Shown here piece by piece: positions 27,537 through 36,610 of a stretch of 64,000 nucleotides of DNA. Source of the DNA: Lentisphaerae bacterium WC36 (GTDB lineage Bacteria > Verrucomicrobiota > Lentisphaeria > Victivallales > SZUA-371); the NCBI GenBank assembly GCA_020683205.1, contig CP085689.1, forward strand, positions 62,001 through 126,000. The letters are read 5' to 3'. Under the pieces are notes generated by a model. It did not search any database, was not told where the DNA came from, and was given only the letters and a program-made list of their open reading frames with translations. The translations under genes and the position numbers were made by a program. Every line of letters starts with the position of its first letter. Position 1 is the first letter of the stretch.

Positions 27537-29015
27537 ATGAACAAAAACACTTATAAAAATAGTTTGCTATTTTTAGGACTAATGACCACTGCAACGTTAT
27601 ACGCAAGTGATAAACCAAATATTGTATTAATTTACGGTGATGATGTAGGTTATGGTGATATTAGTTGTAATGGTGCAAAATTAGTGAAAACACCAAATAT
27701 TGACCGAATCGCTAAAAATGGAATACGTTTTACAGATGGACACTGTTCTGCTTCAACTTGTACTCCTTCTCGTTACGCTATGTTGACAGGCAGAGCTGCA
27801 TTTCGTAATAAGGCACGAATTCTTCCTGGTGACGCTCCATTATTAATTGATACAAATATTATAACACTACCAAAAGTGTTGCGAAAAGCTGGTTATAAAA
27901 CTGGAGTTGTCGGAAAATGGCATTTAGGTTTAGGAAATGGTAATTTGAACTGGAATGAAGAGATTAAACCTGGACCTCGTGAAATAGGGTTTGATTATTC
28001 ATTTTTAATTCCAGCAACAGGAGATAGAGTTCCATGTGTATATGTCGAAAATCAGCGTGTGGTAAATTTAGATCAAAATGATCCAATTACTGTTAGTTAT
28101 AAGAAAAAAGTTGGAGATTGGCCAACTGGTAGAGAAAATCCTGAATTGTTAAAAATGACTTTATCAAAAGGACATGATATGACTATTGTCAACGGCATTA
28201 GCCGAATAGGTTATATGACTGGAGGTACAAAAGCTTTATGGGTAGATGAAGATATGGCTGATGAAATTACTAATAAAGCTGTAAGTTTTATTGATAAAAA
28301 TAAAAAGCAACCATTCTTTTTATATTTTTCATTTCATGATATTCATGTACCAAGGGTTCCGCATCCTCGCTTTGTAGGTTCAACAAAAATGGGACCTCGC
28401 GGTGATGCTATTGCACAAATGGATTGGTGTGTCGGGCAGGTTTATAAAAAATTAGCAGCTGAAGGGTTGCTAGAAAATACTATTATTATTTACTCAAGCG
28501 ATAATGGTCCGGTACTTGATGATGGTTATAATGATGATGCGGTTGAAAAATTAGGAAAACATAAGCCTGCGGGGCAATTTCGTGGCGGAAAATATGGACT
28601 TTATGAAGGAGGTAATAGAATGCCTTTTATCATTTCATGGCCTAAAAAAATTGCTAAAGGTGAAGTTTCTAATGCCTTAGTAAGTCAACTTGACTTTTTA
28701 GCCTCATTTGCGGCTTTAACAGGGGTTGAAATTGAAAAAGAACAGTTGAATAAATTAGATTCAAAAAATATTCTGACAGCTTTTCTTGGAGAAGATAAGG
28801 TTGGAAGAAGATATCTTTTAGAAGAAGGATATGGAATTGCTTTACGTGATGGAATGTGGAAATTGATTACTAAAAAACGTAAAAATTATACAGTGCTATA
28901 TAATTTAGGTGATGACATTGGTGAAAAAAATAATTTAGCTGAAAAATATCCTGAAAAGGTTAAAGAATTAAAGAGAAAACTCGCTGAAATCAAAGCTAAT
29001 CCAAGAGCGCAGTAA
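27537..29015 (+). CDS. Secreted Cys-type sulfatase
   Basis: 492 residues. A signal peptide ends near ATLYA-S (residue 23). The alkaline-phosphatase-superfamily core shows NIVLIYGDDVGYGD (metal site), CTPSRYAMLTGR with Cys75 as the formylglycine precursor (C-x-P-S-R), VGKWHLG, and YSSDNGP. It needs a formylglycine-generating enzyme or anSME for activation; none is in view. It probably removes sulfate from host mucin or algal polysaccharide, but the sugar is unknown. AGGAAG lies just ahead of ATG. Confidence 0.93.
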   Translation: MNKNTYKNSLLFLGLMTTATLYASDKPNIVLIYGDDVGYGDISCNGAKLVKTPNIDRIAKNGIRFTDGHCSASTCTPSRYAMLTGRAAFRNKARILPGDAPLLIDTNIITLPKVLRKAGYKTGVVGKWHLGLGNGNLNWNEEIKPGPREIGFDYSFLIPATGDRVPCVYVENQRVVNLDQNDPITVSYKKKVGDWPTGRENPELLKMTLSKGHDMTIVNGISRIGYMTGGTKALWVDEDMADEITNKAVSFIDKNKKQPFFLYFSFHDIHVPRVPHPRFVGSTKMGPRGDAIAQMDWCVGQVYKKLAAEGLLENTIIIYSSDNGPVLDDGYNDDAVEKLGKHKPAGQFRGGKYGLYEGGNRMPFIISWPKKIAKGEVSNALVSQLDFLASFAALTGVEIEKEQLNKLDSKNILTAFLGEDKVGRRYLLEEGYGIALRDGMWKLITKKRKNYTVLYNLGDDIGEKNNLAEKYPEKVKELKRKLAEIKANPRAQ

Positions 29016-29029
29016 TGCATAAACATAAA

Positions 29030-29064
29030 AAAATCGCTGAAAATTTTTTTACAGCGATTTTTTT
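29030..29064. terminator. Bidirectional terminator between the sulfatase and RIC genes
   Basis: AAAATCGCTG (29030-29039) pairs with CAGCGATTTT (29052-29061). T-runs lie on both sides, so it can end both convergent transcripts. Confidence 0.88.
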
Positions 29065-29080
29065 AGATTAAACATTTGTT

Positions 29081-29824
29081 TTAATTAATTACTTTTAGTG
29101 CATTAATTTGTTGCTCAAGATCTATTGATTTAGGTTGTAAAATACTATCTTCAAGTGTTATATGTAAAAATATGTCTTGGTGAAGTTTATCAACTAACTG
29201 AATAAATTTTAAGTAATTATCGCTAGCATTTTTTGGTGGATTTTTATATTTTACAAAACGACAAACTTTTGCTACTAATTTACTTGCTTTGCGATGATCA
29301 TTAGTTAAAATTTTAACATAACTACGTGTTGAATGCGGAAAACTTTGGTTGTAAACAGTTTCTTTATTGGCTATTTTTACCATTTTTTTTACAAAAGGAA
29401 AATATTCTTGTTCTTCCATTTTGAGGTGACGATACATAATCTCTTCAAAATCTTTGAATGACTTCAAAGCGCTATGAAGTGCGGGGAATTCATTACCTTG
29501 GTATTCAGATGCTTTTATTAAATATTCTTCCATTTTAGGAACATTGCGGTATAAAAATTGATGATGATTAACCACAATATACTTGCAAAGTTCATCTAAT
29601 GGCATATTTAAAAAATCTGGTTGCTCCCCTGGTAAAGGTGGAGGCACTTTGTGTAGGTCTGCTAAAATATTTTCAATATTTAAATCTAATTTTTGACAAA
29701 CTTCACCAATTTTTTTAGTGTTTTTCCTGCCAATGTTAATGCCATAATTGTCAAAAATTGGAGCAGTTTTGACATTTTCAGCAATAACTAAACCAATTGT
29801 AGAATTTTTAGTAATTTCAGTCAT
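29081..29824 (-). CDS. RIC/ScdA-like di-iron protein with an altered N-terminus
   Basis: 247 residues. The ScdA-N-like domain (about 1-60) reads APIFDNYGINIGRKNTKKIG where family members have a Cys pair (YGIDFCCGG type). Two hemerythrin-like His/Glu blocks follow: IVVNHHQFLY with ALHSALKSF and YRHLKMEEQEYF, then LTNDHRKASKLV with LHQDIFLHITLEDSIL. The family repairs iron-sulfur clusters after nitrosative or oxidative stress. The di-iron ligands look intact, but the Cys pair is missing, so function may differ. AGAGG precedes ATG. Confidence 0.82.
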   Translation of the reverse strand: MTEITKNSTIGLVIAENVKTAPIFDNYGINIGRKNTKKIGEVCQKLDLNIENILADLHKVPPPLPGEQPDFLNMPLDELCKYIVVNHHQFLYRNVPKMEEYLIKASEYQGNEFPALHSALKSFKDFEEIMYRHLKMEEQEYFPFVKKMVKIANKETVYNQSFPHSTRSYVKILTNDHRKASKLVAKVCRFVKYKNPPKNASDNYLKFIQLVDKLHQDIFLHITLEDSILQPKSIDLEQQINALKVIN

Positions 29825-29898
29825 ATTGACAACCTCTTTTTTGAGTGTTTTTTCATGTATTATAATTTATTGTAAAATCTCACTAATAAATTGTCAAT

Positions 29899-29927
29899 AA
29901 AAAAGGGAACTATAAAAAGTTCCCTTG
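29899..29927 (-). terminator. Rho-independent terminator after mtnP
   Basis: GGGAACT (29905-29911) pairs with AGTTCCC (29919-29925); on the minus strand the hairpin is followed by a T6 run. Confidence 0.88.
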
Positions 29928-29957
29928 TAAAATTTAATTAAATAAATTGGTAAAATG

Positions 29958-30842
29958 TTATTGCATTGGAAAATATTTACTAATAATTGGTGCTAAGCGC
30001 TCACGAATGTCGGTTGTAACTGCTTCTTCTTTAGTAATGATTGCACATGATAATGCTTCACGGCATTTGCAAACTAATTGAGTACTATTTTTAGTTAATT
30101 CTACGATGTTTTTAATAATGTTTTGCGATATTGCAACATTACTTAACAAATTGGCAATAACTAGATCGACAGTCACATTATCATGATCAGGATGCCAACA
30201 GTCATAATCAGTTACCATAGCAATTGTTGTGTAACATATCTCAGCCTCACGCGCTAGTTTAGCTTCAGCCATATTAGTCATACCAATAATGTCCATACCA
30301 AGCTGACGATAAACATTAGATTCAGCTTTTGTTGAAAACGCTGGTCCTTCCATATTTACATAAGTTCCATTGCGGTGCACTTTTATTTTGCTTTGTGTTT
30401 GCCGAACTGCTAATGTCACTGCATCTTCAGCAATGTTCGCTAACTCTTTGCAAACAGGTTCAGCCATCGGAACATGAGCAACTATTCCGTCGCCAAAAAA
30501 TGTATGATTTTTACTTTTTGTTCGGTCAAAGTATTGGTCTGGAATTACGACATCGCATGGTGCAATGTTTTCTTGTAAACTGCCAACTGCTGAAATACTA
30601 AAAATCGTACCGATTCCAAATTTTTTTAATGCATAGATATTAGCGCGGTGATTTAATTCACTTGGCATAATATTATGGTCTCGGTTATGGCGTGGCAAAA
30701 ATACTAACTCTGTACCATTTATTTCGCCAACAATTAATTTATCTGAGGGTTTGCCAAAAGGAGTTTCAATTGCTACCTCATTTTTGATTTTAAATCCTTC
30801 AATATTATATAATCCGCTACCGCCGATGATTGCAATTTTCAT
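29958..30842 (-). CDS. mtnP: S-methyl-5'-thioadenosine phosphorylase
   Basis: 294 residues. The PNP-superfamily start IAIIGGSGLYNIEGF, the phosphate and substrate blocks FLPRHNRDHNIMPSELNHRANIYAL, the QENIAPCDVVIPDQYFDRT segment and TYVNMEGPAFSTKAES with GMTNMAEAKLAREAEICY match MTAP closely. It splits methylthioadenosine to adenine and methylthioribose-1-P, recycling the by-product of polyamine and quorum-signal synthesis. No salvage partner (mtnA) is adjacent. Confidence 0.93.
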   Translation of the reverse strand: MKIAIIGGSGLYNIEGFKIKNEVAIETPFGKPSDKLIVGEINGTELVFLPRHNRDHNIMPSELNHRANIYALKKFGIGTIFSISAVGSLQENIAPCDVVIPDQYFDRTKSKNHTFFGDGIVAHVPMAEPVCKELANIAEDAVTLAVRQTQSKIKVHRNGTYVNMEGPAFSTKAESNVYRQLGMDIIGMTNMAEAKLAREAEICYTTIAMVTDYDCWHPDHDNVTVDLVIANLLSNVAISQNIIKNIVELTKNSTQLVCKCREALSCAIITKEEAVTTDIRERLAPIISKYFPMQ

Positions 30843-30943
30843 AATGATTTTTTCCTATAGTTAAGAAATGAATTTTTTTATAATCATTTAAAATAAAAGC
30901 ATTCTCAATTAATTACAAAAAAATAGTTATAAATAAATTCAAT

Positions 30944-31369
30944 TTATTGGTTCATTAAATAATAACGCATTATTGACAGAGCCAAGAAAACAATAATAAG
31001 TAGAAATAAGATAATAATATCAGTGGTTACTATTTTTTTTGAAATTCGTTTGAGATTAACTAATAAAATAATTCGGGTGAAAATTACATAAACGCAGCTT
31101 AAAAAAAGAAATAAACTTAAAGAGTTTCTTAAGTGTATTTCTTGATGATGAATAATTGAATGAAAATCTCGAGTGAGACCACAGTAAATGCATTCCTTTT
31201 GAAAAATTCTTTTGTACTGACACTGCCAAATTTGAGGCATAATTGTTCTGAAAAATGGAGACGTAAATGGTAATGTTACACAATAAATAAAAAAAAGTAA
31301 AATTGTCCAATTAAATGATTGGTAATGCAATTTTACTTTTTCTATGAAACTCTGAAAAATACTTAACAT
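30944..31369 (-). CDS. DUF2752 membrane protein
   Basis: 141 residues with three membrane segments. The motif KECIYCGLTRDFHSIIHHQ followed by LRNSLSL matches the CPxCGxTR..N pattern of DUF2752, whose role is unknown. It lies 12 nt behind the DUF4190 gene on the same strand, so the two are probably one operon. Confidence 0.72.
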   Translation of the reverse strand: MLSIFQSFIEKVKLHYQSFNWTILLFFIYCVTLPFTSPFFRTIMPQIWQCQYKRIFQKECIYCGLTRDFHSIIHHQEIHLRNSLSLFLFLSCVYVIFTRIILLVNLKRISKKIVTTDIIILFLLIIVFLALSIMRYYLMNQ

Positions 31370-31381
31370 TTTATTAATATA

Positions 31382-31891
31382 TTACTCGTCAGTATCTTCG
31401 TCCTCATCAGAATCTTCATCGTCAATATCTTCGTCCTCATCAGAATCTTCATCGTCAGAGTCAATATCTTCGTCTTCTTCATCAGAATCTTCATCGTCAA
31501 TATCTTCGCCTTCTTTATCAGAATCTTCATCATCAGAGTCAATATCTTCGTTTTCATCGTCAGAATCTTCATTATTATTTGCTTTGGCTGCTTGAAGCTT
31601 TTGTTGTTTTTCAATTTCTTGAGATAGTTGTTCAAATCCTTCTTGAAATTCAACTTTAGCATTTTTTAAGTATATACTACCCAAAAGAATAATGACGATA
31701 ATAGCAATAATGTTTAAAATGATCGCTGCAGTAGCCAAACCTTTTGCTTCGCCAGTTTTTGATTTTTTAGAACTATCAATCCCACCTAAAATTAGACCAA
31801 CAATAGCTGGAACAATCCCAAAAAATCCACACAATGGAACCAGTCCAATCACAATTGAAATAATACCAAGAATCAATGCTGCAATACCCAT
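31382..31891 (-). CDS. DUF4190-like membrane protein with an acidic repeat tail
   Basis: 169 residues. The first 75 form two hydrophobic hairpins (ALILGIISIVIGLVPLCGFF; GLATAAIILNIIAIIVIILLG) separated by a polar loop, as in DUF4190. A short coiled segment (QEGFEQLSQEIEKQQKLQAAKA) leads to about 55 residues made almost only of Asp, Glu, Ser and Ile in alternating units of about 11 and 14 residues (EDIDSDDEDSD, EDIDDEDSD). AGGAG lies 9 nt before ATG. The tail could bind cations; this is inference. Confidence 0.75.
   Translation of the reverse strand: MGIAALILGIISIVIGLVPLCGFFGIVPAIVGLILGGIDSSKKSKTGEAKGLATAAIILNIIAIIVIILLGSIYLKNAKVEFQEGFEQLSQEIEKQQKLQAAKANNNEDSDDENEDIDSDDEDSDKEGEDIDDEDSDEEDEDIDSDDEDSDEDEDIDDEDSDEDEDTDE
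31385..31570 (-). repeat. In-gene tandem repeats coding an Asp/Glu/Ser tail
   Basis: The DNA alternates short and long units built around TCAGAATCTTCATCGTCA and ATATCTTCGTCCTC (plus strand). Unit lengths are multiples of three, so gain or loss keeps the frame. About four units plus a partial one are present. Confidence 0.8.
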
Positions 31892-32039
31892 AAAAAATTT
31901 CTCCTAAAAATTATTTTTTTTAAATACTAAGTTTTAATATATAACTTATTTATTAGTTTACAAATATTTAATACTCATTTTTTAATACTAAAATAGTCTC
32001 TTAAACCAAGCTTATATGAATTTCAGAAGTAGTTAGCTT

Positions 32040-32369
32040 TTAAGCATTGTTATCATCTGTTTTATTTGCAGCCTTTTCTTCCATGTTTTCTTGCAATTTT
32101 ATTTGCATATGTTTCATTTCTTCTGGATCAATATTATCTCCAAAAATTATTAAAATGGTCCAGGTTAGAAGAACCCCAATTGTGACAATATTTAATATAA
32201 GACCTGCAAGAGCTTGTCCTTTAGGCTCTTCACTTTTGGGATCTTTTGAATAAGCTACTGCCCCTAGAATTATTCCAACTGTTGCTGGGATTAATGAAAA
32301 ATATCCACATATTGGAATAAAGCTAATCATAAGTGAAACAATACCAATAATTAATGATGCTACACCCAT
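32040..32369 (-). CDS. DUF4190-like membrane protein, paralogue without the acidic repeat
   Basis: 109 residues. SLIIGIVSLMISFIPICGYFSLIPATVGIILGA and GQALAGLILNIVTIGVLLTW align segment for segment with the 31382-31891 protein, including the Pro-x-Cys-Gly turn. The C-terminus is a short charged helix (EEMKHMQIKLQENMEEKAANK) in place of the acidic repeats. GGAG precedes ATG. It is separated from the paralogue by 148 nt, consistent with tandem duplication. Confidence 0.75.
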   Translation of the reverse strand: MGVASLIIGIVSLMISFIPICGYFSLIPATVGIILGAVAYSKDPKSEEPKGQALAGLILNIVTIGVLLTWTILIIFGDNIDPEEMKHMQIKLQENMEEKAANKTDDNNA

Positions 32370-32467
32370 AAAATTTCTCCAAAAATTAAATTATTTTTAT
32401 TTATTAAATTTTGCTTTATTATATATCTTATTTATTAGTTTACAAATACTTGGCAATTATTTTTATC

Positions 32468-32503
32468 AAAAAAACACTTATGCAAAACAAATTTACATAA
32501 GTG
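32468..32503 (-). terminator. Rho-independent terminator after the GH31 gene
   Basis: CACTTATG (32475-32482) pairs with CATAAGTG (32496-32503); on the minus strand seven T follow. Confidence 0.85.
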
Positions 32504-32532
32504 CTTGGAATATTTTTTAATTTGAGACAAAT

Positions 32533-34713
32533 TTATTGTTCAATGACAATTGCTAAAGTTTCACCATCGGTTCCATTCGCAGTATATAACTTACCATTAT
32601 TGTGAATATTAACGTGTAACTTTCTGCTTGGACGTTGACGCTTTCCGTTTGTAGAATCAACTTTAACTATAATCTTACCATGTTCTAATGTTGCAACATA
32701 TTTTGTTGATAAATAATCGCCATTTTTGTATTCATAACCATTGCCATCATCTTCGTAAAGTGTTCCCTCTGCATATCCATTTTGGTTCAGCACAACACTT
32801 AAAGTTAATTCTTCTAAAATGTTATCCATTGTACTTTGTTGTAGTTTTCCTACTGGAATAATTGAACCGTAACGCTGTTTCAATGTTGGCTGGTAGCCGT
32901 CATTTTCTTCAGCTTTGCCCATAATGTTGATTTTTTGCCAAAACCCCTTTAATGCTGGTGGATTTTTATCCCAAACTGGAATAACAAGTAAATTTTTACC
33001 AATTAAAAAACTTTCTTGTTCAGTCCTTAACTTTTTATTAGTAATTTCTGCAAAGAAAACTGGACGAATTACGGGCAGTCCATTGGTTGAAGCTTCACGC
33101 ATTAAAGTGTAGAAATATGGTAGCAATCGATAACGGCGATTAATAGCTGTACGAACTACATTTTCTGTTTTTTCTCCATATATCCAAGGTTCTTTATGTT
33201 CTTTTTGTGTTGAATGACCACGAGAAAATGGATATAATGCTCCTACAGCCCACCAATGAGCAGCTGACTTAGAATTCATTTTACCTGCAAAGCCTGGAAT
33301 GTCTGGTCCAACAAAAGGCTGACCTGATAATCCCATTGTAATCAACATTGGAGTTGCAAGTTCACGGTGAGCCTTTGAGGTTGAATTATCACCTGTCCAA
33401 GTAGCTGCGTAGCGTTGTCCGCCTAAGAAATTTGCTCTTGTTAACACGAATGGGCGCTTGTTTGGGTATGCCTTTTGTAGACCTGCTTTACTAGATTTTG
33501 CCATTAACATACCATAAACATTGTGATATTTTGTATGTGGACCCGCTGGAAGTTTTCCTCCACCGCGATGTTTATTTGTGATAGGCATCGATTTATCAGG
33601 TCCATTAAAAACAGCGGGTTCATTCATATCGTTCCAAACTGCATCAAATCCATATTGTAACATAAAACTACTTAATTGATCACGCCACCATATTCGTGCT
33701 TTGGGCATTGTAAAGTCTGGAAACACACATTTCCCTGGCCAAACCTTTCCTACATAGTCGTTGTCATCTTTATCTTTTATCCATATATTTTTCTTTGTAC
33801 CATCTTTATATACATCAAAATTTTTATTTTTTGCTAAACCTGGGTCAATCATGTTAATAACATGAAATTTTTGTTCATGAAGATCTGAGACCATTTTTTT
33901 CATATTTGGAAAATATTTTTTACTAACAGTGAATACCTTAAATTTATCCATATAATCAATGTCTAACCAAATAACATCGCATGGAATTTTTTTTACTCTG
34001 AAAGTGTTTGCAATCTCACGAACTCGTTTTTCAGGATAATATGACCAACGGCATTGTTGATAACCTAAGCTCCACATTGGTGGTAAATCCATCGTTCCAG
34101 TTAGCGACGCAAGTGTTTTAACTACATCTTGAGGCGTTTTTTCTTCAATAACATAGACACTGTAATCTTCTGGTGTTGTAGCCGTGAAGTTAATTATTCC
34201 AGGTTGTGTTAAATCTAACTTTGCGTGGTATGTCGTATCAAAAATAATCCCAAATGAAGTACCATCTTTTCTGACTCCCATTATCCAAGGGTGTGATTGG
34301 TAAAGACGTTGACCTTTATCTCTTATGTACCAGCAGTTATCAGTATTCCAAAGGGTAATTGTTGTTCCATTACGACGTAAATCACCTACTACTTCTCCTC
34401 CGCCGTAAAGATCAATGCTTTTATCTATATTGAAGATGACCTGTTTTTTGTCTTCGTCGGTAATGAATTTTGGTTTTAATTTCCACTTTTTAGGCAATTT
34501 TGCAATTGATTTAGGAATGCCATCGAATGTTAAAGAATAAGTTAAATCACTTTCGTTCATTGTGTCTGGCATCATTCTGGCAACATTGCTTCTAATGAGG
34601 TTATTTCCATCTTTATTAATTTTTGATAACCGATTACTTCCTAATAAAGAATTTCCAAAGGTTAACCCAATTAAAAGTAATGGACTAATTAAAATATTTT
34701 TTTTTGTTTTCAT
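32533..34713 (-). CDS. Secreted GH31 alpha-glucosidase-type glycoside hydrolase
   Basis: 726 residues. A signal peptide (KNILISPLLLIGLTFGNSLLG) is followed by an N-terminal beta-sandwich with LYGGGEV and the GH31 barrel. The nucleophile is Asp362 in DAVWNDMNEPAVF, and the acid/base is Asp442 in WTGDNST; VIWLDIDYMD and FPDFTMPKA are further GH31 blocks. It probably cleaves alpha-glucosides or alpha-xylosides in the periplasm or outside. It is divergent from an MsmK/UgpC-like ATPase gene, which suggests linked sugar use. Confidence 0.93.
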   Translation of the reverse strand: MKTKKNILISPLLLIGLTFGNSLLGSNRLSKINKDGNNLIRSNVARMMPDTMNESDLTYSLTFDGIPKSIAKLPKKWKLKPKFITDEDKKQVIFNIDKSIDLYGGGEVVGDLRRNGTTITLWNTDNCWYIRDKGQRLYQSHPWIMGVRKDGTSFGIIFDTTYHAKLDLTQPGIINFTATTPEDYSVYVIEEKTPQDVVKTLASLTGTMDLPPMWSLGYQQCRWSYYPEKRVREIANTFRVKKIPCDVIWLDIDYMDKFKVFTVSKKYFPNMKKMVSDLHEQKFHVINMIDPGLAKNKNFDVYKDGTKKNIWIKDKDDNDYVGKVWPGKCVFPDFTMPKARIWWRDQLSSFMLQYGFDAVWNDMNEPAVFNGPDKSMPITNKHRGGGKLPAGPHTKYHNVYGMLMAKSSKAGLQKAYPNKRPFVLTRANFLGGQRYAATWTGDNSTSKAHRELATPMLITMGLSGQPFVGPDIPGFAGKMNSKSAAHWWAVGALYPFSRGHSTQKEHKEPWIYGEKTENVVRTAINRRYRLLPYFYTLMREASTNGLPVIRPVFFAEITNKKLRTEQESFLIGKNLLVIPVWDKNPPALKGFWQKINIMGKAEENDGYQPTLKQRYGSIIPVGKLQQSTMDNILEELTLSVVLNQNGYAEGTLYEDDGNGYEYKNGDYLSTKYVATLEHGKIIVKVDSTNGKRQRPSRKLHVNIHNNGKLYTANGTDGETLAIVIEQ

Positions 34714-34914
34714 TATTAACTTCCGGAATTTTAGTTGATTTTTGTTAAGAAATTGAACCTTAAGTAGTTAAATTTAACATTGAAATTTATAAAATAAAGG
34801 AAATATTATAAACTTTCACTGAAATATTTTTTTCACTAAAAGTTTAAAAAAAATTAATTGGTAGTATGTTAAAAGTAACGTTAAAAGCAAAAAATAATTG
34901 TTGAGCATAATATT

Positions 34915-36012
34915 ATGGCAAAAGTTACATTGAATAATGTTTCAAAAGTTTATGAAAATGGTTTTGAAGCAGTTAAAAATATTAATTTAGAAATTTATAA
35001 TAAAGAATTTATGGTTTTAGTTGGTCCTTCAGGTTGTGGAAAGTCGACAACATTGAGGATGATTGCGGGGCTAGAAGAGGCAAACAATGGAGAGATTAAA
35101 ATTGGTGAAAAAGTTGTCAATAATGTGTTGCCTAAAGACCGTGATATTGCGTTTGTATTTCAAAATTATGCGTTATATCCACATATGACAGTTTTTGAAA
35201 ATATGGCATTTGGTTTAAAGTTGCGTAAAGTAAAAAAGGCCGAAATTAAAGAACGAGTAGAGGCGACTGCAGCAGTGTTGGGTTTAAGTGAAGTTTTAAA
35301 TCGTCGTCCAAAACAATTGTCGGGAGGACAGCGTCAGCGTGTTGCGGTAGGTCGAGCAATTGTTCGAGATCCAAAAGTATTTTTATTTGATGAACCATTA
35401 TCAAATTTAGATGCAAAAATGCGCGTGCAGATGCGTGCTGAAATTAGTAAATTACATAGTTCATTAAAGTCGACAATGGTTTATGTTACCCATGACCAAA
35501 CTGAAGCTATGACGATGGGTGATCGTATTTGTGTTATGAATCACGGGGTTATTCAACAGTTAGCAACACCTTTGGAACTGTATGATTATCCAAACAATTT
35601 ATTTGTGGCAGGTTTTATTGGTACTCCAGCAATGAACTTTTTTGAAGGGGTTATTTTTGAAGATAAAGATTATGCTCAATTTGTTGGAGATGGAATAAAA
35701 ATAGATTTAAATGACACCCAAAAACAACAGTTATCAGCATATAATGGTCGAGCTGTTATTATGGGAATACGTTCAGAGTTTATTCAAATTGCTGATGTAA
35801 AAACTAATTCAGGACAACATAATAATGCAATAGTTGAAGTTATTGAACCAATGGGTAGTGAAACATATTTATACTTGAAAATCAATAGCCATAGCTTCGT
35901 TGCTAAAGTTGAAGCACACAATAAAGTGGTGGTTGGTCAAAATTTAGCTTTAATTTTAAATGCAGAAAAAATGCATTTTTTTGATAAAGAAACTGAGTTA
36001 GCGATTAGGTAA
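34915..36012 (+). CDS. Sugar ABC-transporter ATPase, MsmK/UgpC/MalK type
   Basis: 365 residues. Walker A is GPSGCGKSTT, the Q-loop VFQNYALYPHMTVFENMAFGL, the signature LSGGQRQRVAVGRAIVRDP, Walker B VFLFDEPLSNLDAKMR and the H-loop VYVTHDQTEAMTMGD. The C-terminal TOBE/regulatory domain (about 235-365) is typical of CUT1 sugar importers. No permease or binding protein is near, so it may be a shared ATPase serving several importers, as MsmX does. ATG follows a long AT-rich leader without a strong ribosome site. Confidence 0.93.
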   Translation: MAKVTLNNVSKVYENGFEAVKNINLEIYNKEFMVLVGPSGCGKSTTLRMIAGLEEANNGEIKIGEKVVNNVLPKDRDIAFVFQNYALYPHMTVFENMAFGLKLRKVKKAEIKERVEATAAVLGLSEVLNRRPKQLSGGQRQRVAVGRAIVRDPKVFLFDEPLSNLDAKMRVQMRAEISKLHSSLKSTMVYVTHDQTEAMTMGDRICVMNHGVIQQLATPLELYDYPNNLFVAGFIGTPAMNFFEGVIFEDKDYAQFVGDGIKIDLNDTQKQQLSAYNGRAVIMGIRSEFIQIADVKTNSGQHNNAIVEVIEPMGSETYLYLKINSHSFVAKVEAHNKVVVGQNLALILNAEKMHFFDKETELAIR

Positions 36013-36065
36013 AAAATTACTCTAAAAAGAAAAACTGTATTTAAAATTTTGTATTGAGATAGAAA

Positions 36066-36414
36066 ATGGTGAATGGAAAGAAATTGCGTCAAGAGTTTAC
36101 TATTGATATTGGAGCATTTACTGATAATAAATTAAGTTTTGAAAATTTTGTATTGAAGTATCAAGATATCGAAATAGAAACTTGCATTTTGGGTAATTAT
36201 ATTCAAGATTTTTTTAAATTTTACTTATGATAATGAAAAACTATTTTTGCGTTCTAGAGATAATTTTGAAGATATTGGTGAATCAAAAGATGTTGTTGAA
36301 ATTGCGTTAACAAACAAGAATGGAGGAAAAGAAAATTATTTCATTAATTTTAAATTTTTTCGCACAGATATTCAATATATGAACAGGTATTGTTTTTTAA
36401 AAGAATGTCAGTAA
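36066..36414 (+). pseudogene. Hypothetical protein gene with a frameshift at a T7 run
   Basis: ATG 36066 opens a frame (MVNGKKLRQEFTIDIG...) that stops at TGA just after GAT-T-run. If the T7 at 36209-36215 is read as T6 the frame continues as NFTYDNEKLFLRSRDNFED through FKFFRTDIQYMNRYCF to TAA 36412, giving about 115 residues with uniform coding character. I do not recognise the family. It could be a decayed gene, a slippage-dependent gene or a sequence error. Confidence 0.45.
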
Positions 36415-36455
36415 GATGAAGATACTATATTATTTTTTAGAAAAAGTGATTTATT

Positions 36456-36610
36456 ATGGAGAAACCTAAAAATATTTCTTCTCTTTTATCCTGTAATACT
36501 TTTTTGGGGAAGTTTTTACTATTTTTGGTAATTTCAAAACTGCAACAGTAATTTTAGCAATTCCTTTGACAATAATTTTTATTTTGTTTTACTATCTTGA
36601 TAAGTTCTAA
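36456..36610 (+). pseudogene. Possible small membrane-protein gene with a frameshift at T6
   Basis: ATG 36456 encodes MEKPKNISSLLSCNTF; adding one base to the T6G4 tract (36500-36509) joins it to GNFKTATVILAIPLTIIFILFYYL, a membrane helix ending at TAA 36608. The joined product would be about 50 residues. Support is weak and the whole 36013-36863 stretch may be decayed DNA. Confidence 0.3.
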
